In this document: piece after piece, positions 1-8,066 of the stretch
Layout of the letters: the number at the start of each line of letters is the position of its first letter
Position numbering within the stretch: the stretch's first letter is position 1
NCBI GenBank assembly: GCA_938028745.1
Contig: CALIZL010000011.1
Coordinates: forward strand, 1-47,513
Length of the DNA: 47,513 nucleotides
Direction: 5' to 3'
DNA from: an uncultured Prevotella sp.
Lineage (GTDB): Bacteria; Bacteroidota; Bacteroidia; Bacteroidales; Bacteroidaceae
Position numbers and translations under genes: made by a program
Notes under the pieces: generated by a model
What the model was told of the DNA's origin: nothing
What the model saw: only the letters and a program-made list of their open reading frames with translations
Database searches by the model: none

Positions 1-323
1 CGCACACCCTCCTCGTGAGCCGTCTGTCGAGCTTTCTCAACTATGGCGTCGCGGGTTTGGGCAGCCTCTTTTAAGATGAGTGATTGTTTCTCTCGTGCGT
101 CTTGAAGAATTTGTTCGCTTTCTTGCTTGATGTTTTCTAGCCGTTCTGATGCCTCATGAGCCTTGCGCAGACTTTCGTCTATGTATGTCTTACGGTCTTC
201 AACCATCCTGATGATAACAGGAAAACCGTATTTAACTAGAACAACAAAAACCACCAAGAACGCCAAGAGCATCCAAAAGAGCAAGCCCAAGTCGGGCGTT
301 AGTATTGATGGTAAATTCTCCAT
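1..323 (-). CDS. atpF: ATP synthase F0 subunit b (partial, C-terminus outside window)
   Basis: The b subunit forms the peripheral stalk that links the F1 head to the membrane sector. About 107 N-terminal residues are visible, from the ATG at 323 (MENLPSILTPDLG). They show one transmembrane helix at about residues 12-33 (LLFWMLLAFLVVFVVLV), then a charged helical stretch rich in E, K, R and Q that is typical of the stalk. The gene runs off the left edge. It starts 8 bp downstream of the atpE stop on the same strand, so it belongs to the ATP synthase operon. The subunit assignment is firm from topology and position; in this phylum delta, alpha and gamma normally follow. Confidence 0.93.
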   Translation of the reverse strand, partial: MENLPSILTPDLGLLFWMLLAFLVVFVVLVKYGFPVIIRMVEDRKTYIDESLRKAHEASERLENIKQESEQILQDAREKQSLILKEAAQTRDAIVEKARQTAHEEGV

Positions 324-331
324 TCGGTTAA

Positions 332-574
332 TTATTTAATCAAGAATGCACACGCTGCAATGGCGAAGAGGGCACAACCCTCAACGAAAGAAGCCGTAAC
401 AATCATGTTGGTCTGTATTTTGTTCGTAGCTTCGGGCTGACGGGCAATGGCATCCATTGCGCTACCGCCAATGCGACCGATACCTAAACCTGCACCAATT
501 GTAGCAATACCTGCACCAATACCGCAGCCTAGCTGAGCCAGACCCTCGGCAGCCAATAATGTTGTAATCATCAT
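332..574 (-). CDS. atpE: ATP synthase F0 subunit c
   Basis: The c-ring proteolipid carries ions through the membrane sector. It has 80 residues and two hydrophobic helices joined by the polar loop ARQPEA (about residues 44-49), the family hallmark. Helix 1 has the glycine-rich packing pattern (GIGAGIATIGAGLGIG). Helix 2 carries the ion-binding acid Glu65 in FVEGCALF. The residue after Glu65 is Gly, not the Ser/Thr usual in sodium-coupled rings, so proton coupling is inferred. The start MMI has two adjacent Met codons; either is possible. It lies between atpB and atpF. Confidence 0.96.
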   Translation of the reverse strand: MMITTLLAAEGLAQLGCGIGAGIATIGAGLGIGRIGGSAMDAIARQPEATNKIQTNMIVTASFVEGCALFAIAACAFLIK

Positions 575-765
575 AGTTCTTATTCTTTTATTAATTGTTT
601 ATATTCAATTTTAGTTGTTTTGTTCGTTAAGACGTTTCTTACAGTGGCATCCGAGCCTCTTGTGGCATGCACACCTATGTTAAACTTATCACCCAATAGC
701 ACATTCACCCGAGGAACTCTGCCCGTTAAAGTGTGTTCTGCACAAGGCTGATAAGCTCTTGGAAA

Positions 766-1821
766 CTACTCGGCAACGTGGTGCTCACGATGAGCCATGC
801 CGATAAAGACGGCACTAAGCATGGTGAACACATACGCCTGCACGAATGCGACAAGCAATTCGAGACAGTTCATGAAAAGCAACATGATTATACCAAACGT
901 GTTCAATCCCAAGCCATAGCCTACGCCCATGTTCCATCCAAGGAATATCACGCAAGTGAAACTCAATATAATGGCATGCCCAGCCATCATGTTGGCGAAG
1001 AGACGTATCATCAACGCAAAAGGCTTTGTGAAGATACTGAACACCTCTATCACCGGCATAAGGGGAACGGGAAACTTCAAGGCAACAGGAACTTCTGGCC
1101 AAAATACGTCTTTCCAATACTCCTTATTGCCAAAGATGTTGATAACCAACATCGCGGTAATGGCCAAGAACATGGTTATGTTGATGTTACCCGTGACGTT
1201 TGCTCCGCCTGGGAACACGGGAACAAGCCCAATCATGTTACAAGTGAAGATGAAAAAGAACACTGTCAACAAGAAAGGAGCGTAGCGTTTGTATTGCCGT
1301 TCGCCCACGGCAGGCCTTATCAAGTCGTCGTGGATGTACATCACGAACATCTCCATCAAGCCAACGAGACCCTTGGGAGCAGCACTTTTCTCATCTACCT
1401 TCTTATACCAGCGTGCGCACGACAGGAAGACCGTGAGCAAAATCGCCACAACAATCCATATCTGAGCAACGGCTTTGGTTATGCTTAGGTCCAAAGGACG
1501 CGTCGTAGAACCGTCTGCACGCCGTTCATATATCTTTCCATGATGCTGGGCATCGAAGAAAAAGTTGTTCGGAAGATGATGAGCCGTACCCACATACCAT
1601 TCGCCCGTGTCGCTACTTCTAACGATGATGGGTAAGGGTATGCTCAGATGCTTGCCTTCGTACGTGGCGATGTGCCATTCGTAAGCATCCGACAAGTGTT
1701 CGAGCACGATCTCTGGAATATCGAGTTCCATCTTGCCTTCCCCTCCGTTGCTAGCCGCGTGGAGCGACAACGAAGTGAAAAGCAACAGCAGCAGAAACGA
1801 TATATATCTTACTTTTTTCAT
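766..1821 (-). CDS. atpB: ATP synthase F0 subunit a
   Basis: Subunit a forms the proton half-channels against the c ring. The protein has 351 residues, longer than the E. coli protein (271), because of an N-terminal extension with a signal-peptide-like segment (residues 1-22, ending near LHAAS) and a soluble domain to about residue 115. Several membrane helices follow. The essential arginine is Arg273 in the segment ALMIRLFANMMAGH, and Gln328 sits in the last helix (AFVQAY). The extended N-terminus is common in Bacteroidetes. The 192-bp gap to atpE holds no gene. Confidence 0.96.
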   Translation of the reverse strand: MKKVRYISFLLLLLFTSLSLHAASNGGEGKMELDIPEIVLEHLSDAYEWHIATYEGKHLSIPLPIIVRSSDTGEWYVGTAHHLPNNFFFDAQHHGKIYERRADGSTTRPLDLSITKAVAQIWIVVAILLTVFLSCARWYKKVDEKSAAPKGLVGLMEMFVMYIHDDLIRPAVGERQYKRYAPFLLTVFFFIFTCNMIGLVPVFPGGANVTGNINITMFLAITAMLVINIFGNKEYWKDVFWPEVPVALKFPVPLMPVIEVFSIFTKPFALMIRLFANMMAGHAIILSFTCVIFLGWNMGVGYGLGLNTFGIIMLLFMNCLELLVAFVQAYVFTMLSAVFIGMAHREHHVAE

Positions 1822-1847
1822 TATAATACATTATTATTATATAGCCG

Positions 1848-2267
1848 TTATGTACCCGACTTACGCTTATCGTTTGAGAAGAACGTGGCGTGGTGCACCA
1901 ACATCGCCACATAGAACAAGGCGAAAACGCATAGAAAGAGCAACATCGCTTGTCTTTCTACCACGAAGTAGTACACGAAAAACACCAACACACACAACAG
2001 CATGCGAAACCCTGACACACCTAAGAAAAAGGTGGGGAGGCTATCTGGCGACTTTATCGCCACGCGCGACCATACCAGGATGTCTGCCGTCTCGATGATT
2101 AAAAAGACCACCGAACTAACCAGCAACGGCAACGCAACCGCATAACCCAGCCAAAGTCCGGCAACACCATACACGCCTATCGCCAACAAGACCAGCGTAA
2201 CGAGGCTTTGGCAGATGAAACGTCGCTTTTGTTTGCCTACTTGCCTTTCGTCCATAGCACTTTCCAT
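1848..2267 (-). CDS. Small four-helix membrane protein of the ATP synthase operon (AtpI-like position)
   Basis: This 139-residue protein has a basic N-terminus (KQKRRF) and four predicted membrane segments at roughly residues 18-38, 42-64, 80-103 and 108-127. It lies between atpC and atpB. In Bacteroidetes this slot holds a poorly characterised membrane protein; in other phyla AtpI, a c-ring assembly factor, is next to atpB. The assembly role is inferred from position and topology only, since no diagnostic motif was seen. Two starts are possible, Met1 or Met5 (MDERQV). Confidence 0.75.
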   Translation of the reverse strand: MESAMDERQVGKQKRRFICQSLVTLVLLAIGVYGVAGLWLGYAVALPLLVSSVVFLIIETADILVWSRVAIKSPDSLPTFFLGVSGFRMLLCVLVFFVYYFVVERQAMLLFLCVFALFYVAMLVHHATFFSNDKRKSGT

Positions 2268-2276
2268 AGAGAGCCG

Positions 2277-2519
2277 TTACACCTCCACACACAAGGAGAC
2301 AACGTTCTTTTGCACCTCGACAAAGCCACCTGTGATGGCACACTCATGCGTTTCGCCCTCGCCCGTAACGTAAACCACTCGGCCAACATCTAACGAAGAG
2401 ATGATGGGCGCATGGTTGTCGAGTATCTCAAACTCACCAAGACTGCCTGGAACCTTTACGCTCTGGGCATCGCCTTGATAGAGTTGCCTTTCCGGAGAAA
2501 CAATAATCAATTTGAGCAT
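2277..2519 (-). CDS. atpC: ATP synthase F1 subunit epsilon, short form
   Basis: Epsilon joins the central stalk to the c ring. The 80-residue product contains only the N-terminal beta-sandwich domain (LKLIIVSPERQLYQGD ... VPGSLGEFEILDNHAPIISSL ... GGFVEVQKNVVSL). The C-terminal pair of helices found in E. coli epsilon (138 residues), which can inhibit hydrolysis, is missing. The ATG at 2519 is chosen; an in-frame GTG at 2525 would add two residues. The gene begins 21 bp after the atpD stop. A short epsilon is usual in this phylum, so this is probably not a truncation artefact. Confidence 0.93.
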   Translation of the reverse strand: MLKLIIVSPERQLYQGDAQSVKVPGSLGEFEILDNHAPIISSLDVGRVVYVTGEGETHECAITGGFVEVQKNVVSLCVEV

Positions 2520-2540
2520 AGACACGTGCTTTTACACCAA

Positions 2541-4070
2541 CTAGTTCGTTCCAGCTGCTTCAAGCAACTTCTTACCTTTCTCGATAGCGTCTTCTATCGT
2601 GCCGACGTTCAAGAAAGCCTGCTCGGGAAGGTCGTCAACCTCACCGTCAAGTATCATGTTAAAACCCTTGATGGTGTCTTCAATGCTTACCATCGCGCCC
2701 TTAACGCCCGTAAACTGCTCGGCAACGGTAAACGGCTGAGAAAGGAAACGCTGCACCCTACGTGCGCGGTTCACCGTCTGCTTGTCTTCGTCGCTCAACT
2801 CATCCATACCAAGAATGGCAATGATGTCTTGCAATTCCTTATAGCGTTGCAGTATCTGTTTCACACGTTGCGCACATTCGTAATGCTCTTTACCCACAAT
2901 CAGCGGGTCGAGAATACGCGAAGTAGATCCCAATGGGTCTACGGCTGGATAGATACCCAACTCTGTAATCTTACGACTAAGCTCTGTTGTAGCATCCAAG
3001 TGCGTGAAAGTGGTAGCGGGAGCAGGGTCGGTCAAGTCGTCGGCAGGTACATATACGGCCTGAACAGACGTGATAGAGCCGCGCTTGGTAGACGTAATAC
3101 GCTCTTGCATCGCACCCATCTCACTGGCCAACGTAGGCTGATAGCCCACAGCAGAAGGCATACGGCCCAACAAAGCCGAAACTTCCGAGCCTGCTTGTGT
3201 AAAGCGGAAGATGTTGTCGATAAAGAACATGATGTCTGCCGGCTCGCCATCCTTCCCTCCATGATCGCGGAATTCCTCGGCAACGGTTAGTCCCGACAAT
3301 GCAACAGAGGCACGTGCGCCAGGCGGTTCGTTCATCTGCCCATACACAAGGGTGGCTTGCGATTGGCGTAGTTCTTCGGGATCAACTAGCGAAAGGTCCC
3401 ATTTGCCCTCCTCCATTGCCTTCCTAAACTTGTCACCATAGCGGATTACACCCGAATCGATCATGTCTCGGATAAGGTCGTTTCCTTCACGTGTACGTTC
3501 TCCAACACCTGCGAACACCGAGTAACCGTTGTGTCCCTTGGCGATGTTATTAATCAGTTCCATGATAAGTACGGTCTTACCAACGCCCGCACCACCAAAC
3601 AAACCAATCTTACCACCCTTCATATAGGGTTCCAACAGGTCGATAACCTTGATGCCCGTGGCCAACATTTCCTTATGGGTAGAAAGTTCGTCGAACTTAG
3701 GAGCCTCCCTATGGATGGGGTAAGCACCTTCCATGTTCAGTTCCGACATGCCGTCGATGGGCTTGCCGATAACGTTCAGCATGCGGCCTTTAATCTGTTC
3801 GCCGGCCGGCATGGTGATAGGACTGCCCAATGGCGTTGCTTTAAGGTGGCGTTGCAGACCGTCGGTGTTATCCATTGCCACGCAGCGCACAGTGTCCTCA
3901 CCGATATGCTGTTGAACCTCCACTATCAATTCGCGGCCGTCGGGCCTAACGATACGCAAGGCATCGTGAATTTTCGGCAGCACTTTCTCCTCCTCTTGGC
4001 CCTTGGTGTCGAAGTAGACGTCAATTACCGGACCAATAATTTGCGAAATGTGTCCTTCTATGTTTGACAT
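2541..4070 (-). CDS. atpD: ATP synthase F1 subunit beta
   Basis: This is the catalytic subunit of F1. The product has 509 residues. The P-loop GGAGVGKT lies at 159-166, the catalytic glutamate is Glu191 in GVGERTREGND, and the Walker B strand is IMFFIDN. The N-terminal barrel (GHISQIIGPVIDVYF) and the C-terminal DELSDEDK segment, the DELSEED-equivalent loop, are both present. It is the first gene of the operon on the minus strand, with a promoter-like element at 4114-4145. Length is slightly above the E. coli protein because of short insertions. Confidence 0.98.
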   Translation of the reverse strand: MSNIEGHISQIIGPVIDVYFDTKGQEEEKVLPKIHDALRIVRPDGRELIVEVQQHIGEDTVRCVAMDNTDGLQRHLKATPLGSPITMPAGEQIKGRMLNVIGKPIDGMSELNMEGAYPIHREAPKFDELSTHKEMLATGIKVIDLLEPYMKGGKIGLFGGAGVGKTVLIMELINNIAKGHNGYSVFAGVGERTREGNDLIRDMIDSGVIRYGDKFRKAMEEGKWDLSLVDPEELRQSQATLVYGQMNEPPGARASVALSGLTVAEEFRDHGGKDGEPADIMFFIDNIFRFTQAGSEVSALLGRMPSAVGYQPTLASEMGAMQERITSTKRGSITSVQAVYVPADDLTDPAPATTFTHLDATTELSRKITELGIYPAVDPLGSTSRILDPLIVGKEHYECAQRVKQILQRYKELQDIIAILGMDELSDEDKQTVNRARRVQRFLSQPFTVAEQFTGVKGAMVSIEDTIKGFNMILDGEVDDLPEQAFLNVGTIEDAIEKGKKLLEAAGTN

Positions 4071-4113
4071 ATTCAGATATCTAGTTTATTATATTTCTTT
4101 ATTAATGATTGCG

Positions 4114-4145
4114 CAAAAGTAACGATAAAAAACGGAATTGCCAAA
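4114..4145 (-). promoter_or_regulatory. Bacteroidetes-type promoter for the ATP synthase operon
   Basis: Read on the minus strand, TTTG (4145-4142) is followed after 20 bp by TACTTTTG (4121-4114), matching the Bacteroidetes -33/-7 pattern TTTG-N19-21-TAnnTTTG. The predicted transcript would have a leader of about 40 bases before the atpD ATG at 4070. Both boxes match the consensus, so this is one of the better promoter calls here. Confidence 0.6.
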
Positions 4146-4200
4146 ATGTTCAGGCAATTTAATGCATGCAAACATTAAACTTTTCCAAATGTTGTTCCTT

Positions 4201-5178
4201 TTATATGCTTAGTTCGTCTAAAACGGTTATCAGCTTTTTATCAAAGGGCTTATCGCTCCTAATGGCTTCGGAAAGTGGCACATATACAATTTCGTTGTTG
4301 CGGACACCGATCATAACGTTGCGTTGTCCTTGCATGATGGCATCTATTGCGCCCACTCCTGTGCGGCTAGCCAAGATGCGGTCGTGGGCTGTTGGCCTAC
4401 CGCCACGTTGCAAATGTCCAAGGATGGACACGCGCACATCATAGTCGGGGAACTCTTTCCTCACACGGTCGGCATAATACAGCGCACCACACTTGGGACT
4501 TTCCGATACGATGACGATGCAACTCTTCTTCGATTTGCGTATGCCCCGTTCCATAAACCGCGCCAATTGGTCAACGTCCGTCGAGTCTTCGGGTATGATG
4601 GCGGCCTCTGCGCCAGCAGCAATGGCACTGTTCTGAGCCAAAAAGCCAGCATCGCGTCCCATTACTTCGACAAAGAAAATACGTTCGTGGCTTTGTGCCG
4701 TGTCGCGTATGCGGTCTACACATTCCACAATAGTATTCATCGTGGTATCGTAGCCAATGGTCGAGTCGGTACCGTAAAGGTCGTTGTCGATGGTTCCAGG
4801 AAGCCCAATGCAACACAAGTCGTATTCTCTTGCAAACACCATTGCACCCGTAAGCGAACCATTACCCCCAATCACAACCAAAGCATCTATCCCTTCTTTA
4901 ACGATGTTCTCGTAAGCTTTCTTCCTTCCCTCTTCTGTTGTGAATTCACTGCTGCGCGCGGTCTTCAATATGGTGCCGCCCTGCATGATGATACCACTAA
5001 CGTTCTCGGTGGTGAAAGGCTTTATGTCACCATTTATAAGTCCGTCGAAACCACGGTATATGCCTTTTATGTTAAACCCATTACAAATGCCAGCGCGTGT
5101 CACGGCGCGTATGGCAGCATTCATTCCTGGTGCATCCCCACCCGACGTGAGTATGCCTATTGTCTTTACTTTTGTCAT
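4201..5178 (-). CDS. pfkA: ATP-dependent 6-phosphofructokinase
   Basis: This glycolytic enzyme phosphorylates fructose 6-phosphate with ATP. The 325-residue length fits the short bacterial PfkA class. Visible motifs are GGDAPG (13-18) for nucleotide binding, GGNGS (104-108), PGTIDND (127-133) with catalytic base Asp131, and MGRDAGFLA (173-181). Gly107 and Gly128 are the residues expected for ATP rather than pyrophosphate as donor; PPi enzymes carry Asp and Lys there. The usual Asp of GGDGS is Asn106 here. An 8-bp inverted repeat lies in the upstream region at 5203-5232. Confidence 0.94.
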   Translation of the reverse strand: MTKVKTIGILTSGGDAPGMNAAIRAVTRAGICNGFNIKGIYRGFDGLINGDIKPFTTENVSGIIMQGGTILKTARSSEFTTEEGRKKAYENIVKEGIDALVVIGGNGSLTGAMVFAREYDLCCIGLPGTIDNDLYGTDSTIGYDTTMNTIVECVDRIRDTAQSHERIFFVEVMGRDAGFLAQNSAIAAGAEAAIIPEDSTDVDQLARFMERGIRKSKKSCIVIVSESPKCGALYYADRVRKEFPDYDVRVSILGHLQRGGRPTAHDRILASRTGVGAIDAIMQGQRNVMIGVRNNEIVYVPLSEAIRSDKPFDKKLITVLDELSI

Positions 5179-5202
5179 TGTTTTGATAACTTTATCTAGT
5201 TT

Positions 5203-5232
5203 CTACACCTATATATATATAATAAGGTGTAG
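5203..5232. promoter_or_regulatory. Inverted repeat upstream of pfkA
   Basis: CTACACCT (5203-5210) and AGGTGTAG (5225-5232) form a perfect 8-bp inverted repeat around a 14-bp alternating AT core, 25 bp upstream of the pfkA start. It could be an operator or a hairpin in the leader. No clear TAnnTTTG box was found next to it. Confidence 0.4.
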
Positions 5233-5250
5233 CGTAATCGTCCTTTATTT

Positions 5251-5292
5251 TGGTTGACAAATTAACAAGTTGACAAGTCAACAAGTTGGTGT
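5251..5292. repeat. Short imperfect tandem repeat (ACAAGTTG type)
   Basis: The stretch contains several imperfect copies of (A)ACAAGTTGA/ACAAGTCAA between the 3' end of nhaD and the pfkA upstream region. It resembles the GAGTTG-type minisatellites at 7150-7210 and 37725-37870, but is much shorter. Confidence 0.45.
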
Positions 5293-5312
5293 CCCAATCA
5301 TTGTACAAAACT

Positions 5313-5336
5313 ATGGGGGCAATTGCACGTCCCCAT
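5313..5336 (-). terminator. Possible terminator of nhaD
   Basis: ATGGGG (5313-5318) pairs with CCCCAT (5331-5336) just after the nhaD stop. Read on the minus strand the hairpin is followed by AGTTTTG, a weak T tract. The stem is only six pairs, so strength is doubtful. Confidence 0.4.
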
Positions 5337-5344
5337 CTGTTTAC

Positions 5345-6733
5345 TTACGCAATGAGCCAAAGCAACGCCATGCCCAACACGCCACCCAAAAGAACTTTCC
5401 ATCCCACGTTGACGAAATACCATCCAACGCGCATTCGTTCTGTTCTTATCAATGCTAAGCCACTTATCGAGCCTATGGGCAGAATGTTACCACCCACTGC
5501 TGTTGCAAAAGCAATCATCTTCCAATAAGCCCCGTTTTGGGCGAAGTTGGCCGAATACGAAGTAAGTTCAGCATTCTCACCCGACAAAACGGGATGTAGC
5601 GACACGGCAGACATAGCTGTAACGAAACTGTCGAGCACACTACTGATGACCGCACTTGCCACACCAAAGAACCAAATATTGGGTGTCTGTTTGTCGATAT
5701 AGGCCGTTACCTCGCTGAAAAAGCCCGTTTCATTAACTACGCCCACCGCAAACATGATGCCTAAAACAAACAATATCATCTGCATAGAGCCATATTGCAA
5801 CACGCGTGGTATGCGGCGATGTATCGTTTCGCCCGTGTTAAGCAGCTTTCGGTTGAATATTTCGTTAACCACCCATAGCACCGACAGCACGCAAAGTGCA
5901 CCGAGGAAAGGACTCAACTTGGTGATGTTATGGAATGTAGGGATAAACCACAGACCGCCAATGCCCACAACGAACATCACAAGACGCTGCCAAACATTCA
6001 AGTTGGTATCGTCGCCGCGATAAGGGAGCCGCAAAAATTCAATGTCGATACGGTCGGGCAATGCCCTAGACAACAACCAGGTTGGCACAACACAAGTAAC
6101 GATGCAAGGTACTGCCATGCTTAACGAATAGTTTGTGGCAGTTATCGCACCCATGTTCCACAGCACCAAACCTTCGGGCGAGCCAATAACGGTTAATGCT
6201 CCGCCCATGTTTGCAGCAATTACAGCCACACTACCATAAATCATCCGGTAACGCCTGTTGGGTATCACCTGATGAATGAGCGTCAAGGCCATCACCGTTG
6301 TGGTAAGGTTATCTAAGTTAGCAGATACCACAAACACGATGAGCATCATCATCCACAGCAGCTTTTTGCTGTCGCGGGTTCGCGCCCAGATGCCCAAGAA
6401 GTCGAAACAGCCGTTATTGTTCAATATCTCTACGATAGTCATCGTGGCCAGTAAGAAGAGAACTATCTCGCAAGCCTTACCCACATAACGCAAGAAGATG
6501 GTCTGAGCGATAAATTGTTTCACCGCCTGACTGGTGTGCGCCATGCCACCAAGGTAGTCGGTGTAGGCCTGTTTGTGCATCAGCTGTACGAAATCCGTTC
6601 CATAAGAAACGTACAGCACCCACCCCACTGTACCAAGGAATATTGCTACAGCGGCTCTATTCACATTTGTAACATTCTCTGTGCTAATGAGAATAAACCC
6701 AACGACTATGATTAAAAGGATAATCAGAGACAT
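5345..6733 (-). CDS. nhaD: Sodium:proton antiporter, NhaD family
   Basis: The product is a 462-residue integral membrane protein with about 12 hydrophobic segments. It matches the NhaD group of the ion transporter superfamily: an N-terminal VNRAAVAIFLGTVGW segment, the polar motif SANLDNLTTTVMAL near residue 138, and a C-terminal half with VLDSFVTAMSAVSLHP and ATAVGGNILPIGSISG. These proteins export Na+ (and Li+) in exchange for protons. The start MSLIILLI begins directly with a membrane helix. It is a single gene with its own promoter-like box upstream and a possible terminator downstream. Confidence 0.92.
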   Translation of the reverse strand: MSLIILLIIVVGFILISTENVTNVNRAAVAIFLGTVGWVLYVSYGTDFVQLMHKQAYTDYLGGMAHTSQAVKQFIAQTIFLRYVGKACEIVLFLLATMTIVEILNNNGCFDFLGIWARTRDSKKLLWMMMLIVFVVSANLDNLTTTVMALTLIHQVIPNRRYRMIYGSVAVIAANMGGALTVIGSPEGLVLWNMGAITATNYSLSMAVPCIVTCVVPTWLLSRALPDRIDIEFLRLPYRGDDTNLNVWQRLVMFVVGIGGLWFIPTFHNITKLSPFLGALCVLSVLWVVNEIFNRKLLNTGETIHRRIPRVLQYGSMQMILFVLGIMFAVGVVNETGFFSEVTAYIDKQTPNIWFFGVASAVISSVLDSFVTAMSAVSLHPVLSGENAELTSYSANFAQNGAYWKMIAFATAVGGNILPIGSISGLALIRTERMRVGWYFVNVGWKVLLGGVLGMALLWLIA

Positions 6734-6753
6734 TATCTTAGACTATTTAAACG

Positions 6754-6785
6754 CAAAGGTAACAATTGTTTGTGAAACGAACAAG
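6754..6785 (-). promoter_or_regulatory. Promoter-like boxes upstream of nhaD
   Basis: On the minus strand TACCTTTG (6761-6754) matches the -7 consensus, and CTTG (6785-6782) lies 20 bp upstream as a one-mismatch -33 box. The ATG at 6733 is 20 bp downstream. Confidence 0.5.
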
Positions 6786-7226
6786 AACAAAAGAAACTAT
6801 TCAACGTTTTTTTAATCCAAGCCCATTCTTGGCACATCAACTTACGCCCATGTTTCTTCTCGCGCGTAATGATAATAAGGTGTTCCGCCTATTCCACGAT
6901 GAGGAAAAGTAGTGTGATGTATTTTTTCAATCTTTTGCCATATCATCCAACAATCTATGGTAGCCATCTTAAACAAGCTTTGCATTAGATAGCGTTAACC
7001 AATAAGAGGGGGCTTATACATAGCGAAAAATAAAACGAGTAATTCATCCCTTCCTGTAGCTAGCCTAACTAAGTTCTATTAAACTTTTCAAAACTATTTC
7101 TTTGAAGACTTCACTATCAAAATCATACCCTTTACATTTTAGCCTGTGCTGAACTTATAAACTCACGAACTCACAAACTCATCAACTACAATAATCATCA
7201 ACTCAAGAAAAGCATCATGCCAAAAC
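6786..7226. other. Intergenic stretch between nhaD and the large repeat
   Basis: No coding sequence is supported in this AT-rich stretch. Its right part, about 7150-7210, carries imperfect AACTCA(C/T)(A/C)A units that correspond, in reverse complement, to the GAGTTG-type minisatellite beside copy 2 of the large repeat. Confidence 0.5.
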
Positions 7227-7855
7227 CTTAAATTATTATCTTTTATCTTACAAAATCACTCCAAATTTCACTCCGTTCTAGCGAAAATACAGGTTAAAAA
7301 GTAGGTAAATAGCCACCAATTCTAACCTTTCATGCCTTTTGATTTGTCTATTTTCAAGAATAGCACCTGCATTTTGCACCATTTAGCCTTTCTAGTTTGC
7401 TTGCCAGCTCGTAATTTTTCATACCCATTTACACACTTTTAGCTACGAAAACTCCACTTTTTAATGGTTATTATGCCCTTTTTATCCATGTACTTCATGG
7501 TTCGAAAAGGTTTTGTTTATACCATTGCAGTGGATATATATGCTTTTCGCCCTGCATTTAGCAGCATTTTGCACTGCATTTAGCTGCATTTTGCCTTGCG
7601 TTTAGCACCAAAATGCACTGCATTTAGCGGCAAAACGCACTGCGTTTAGCAGCATATTGCATGGCATTTAGCTGCAAATAGCCCCAAAATGGGTGCAAAT
7701 GGCGGTCTCCTGAAATAAATATTCATTTTGCCAACATTTACAACTACCCCCTTATTGCATGAAAACAAACCTTCGCGAGAATCGATTTTTTGCGGCAAGG
7801 TGGGCGATTGGTGAGTTACAAGGGCAGTCTTAGTGTTAAAATTTGCACTGAAAAC
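7227..7855 (-). repeat. Large non-coding repeat, copy 1
   Basis: The reverse complement of this segment aligns along its whole length with 37080-37724. Long blocks are nearly identical: the block at 7763-7813 (around TTCGCGAGAATCGATTTTTTG), the block around GCACCCATTTTGGGG (7682-7696), the 22-bp array, ACCATTGCAGTGG (7521-7533), TTACGAGC...ACTAGAAAGG, and the block around TTTTCGCTAGAAC (7275-7287). Shorter diverged segments separate them. No reading frame is shared by the two copies. It lies between the nhaD start and the 3' end of the M13 peptidase gene. What it is remains unknown; a non-autonomous element, a structured RNA or a nucleoid/protein-binding array are all possible. Confidence 0.85.
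7551..7690. repeat. 22-bp tandem array inside large repeat copy 1
   Basis: About six imperfect units of 22 bp follow one another, with consensus near CTGCATTTAGC + NGCAAAATGCA. TGCATTTAGC/TGCGTTTAGC is the best conserved half. Each unit is quasi-palindromic (TGCATTT...AAATGCA-like), and the period is close to two helical turns. Confidence 0.85.
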
Positions 7856-7996
7856 TTTACACACATTCAAGAATAATGTGGCAACACAATGGCAGATAAT
7901 AGTAAAAAACAAAGCGATTGGCACTTTCAATACAAAGCACTTCGATGGCAAACACTGGTAGATGGCAACAAAAAGAAACCGTTGCCCGATGGGTGC

Positions 7997-8013
7997 AAGG
8001 CCAAGTTGGCCTT
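7997..8013. repeat. Perfect short palindrome
   Basis: AAGGCCAA G TTGGCCTT is a perfect 8-bp inverted repeat with a one-base centre, located just beyond the 3' end of the M13 peptidase gene. It is a possible protein-binding site or a very tight hairpin. There is no T tract, so it does not look like a terminator. Confidence 0.4.
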
Positions 8014-8066
8014 AAACTACACCTCATCGAGCAACGGTTGATTATGCTCATTACAGTTTTATCCCA

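Noticed and set aside
733..1488. Long plus-strand reading frame of about 250 codons opposite atpB
   Set aside because: It is antisense to a clear atpB gene and its protein is rich in His, Gln and Cys with no domain; a shadow frame.
2412..3290. Plus-strand frame of 292 codons opposite atpD
   Set aside because: It is antisense to the conserved beta subunit and has no recognisable domain.
7551..7690. CRISPR array
   Set aside because: Units are directly tandem and degenerate, without spacers.
7646..7951. Frames of 60-113 codons in the 7.6-8.3 kb interval
   Set aside because: They cross the repeat and its tandem array, have no match in the second copy of the repeat, and show no start or domain support.
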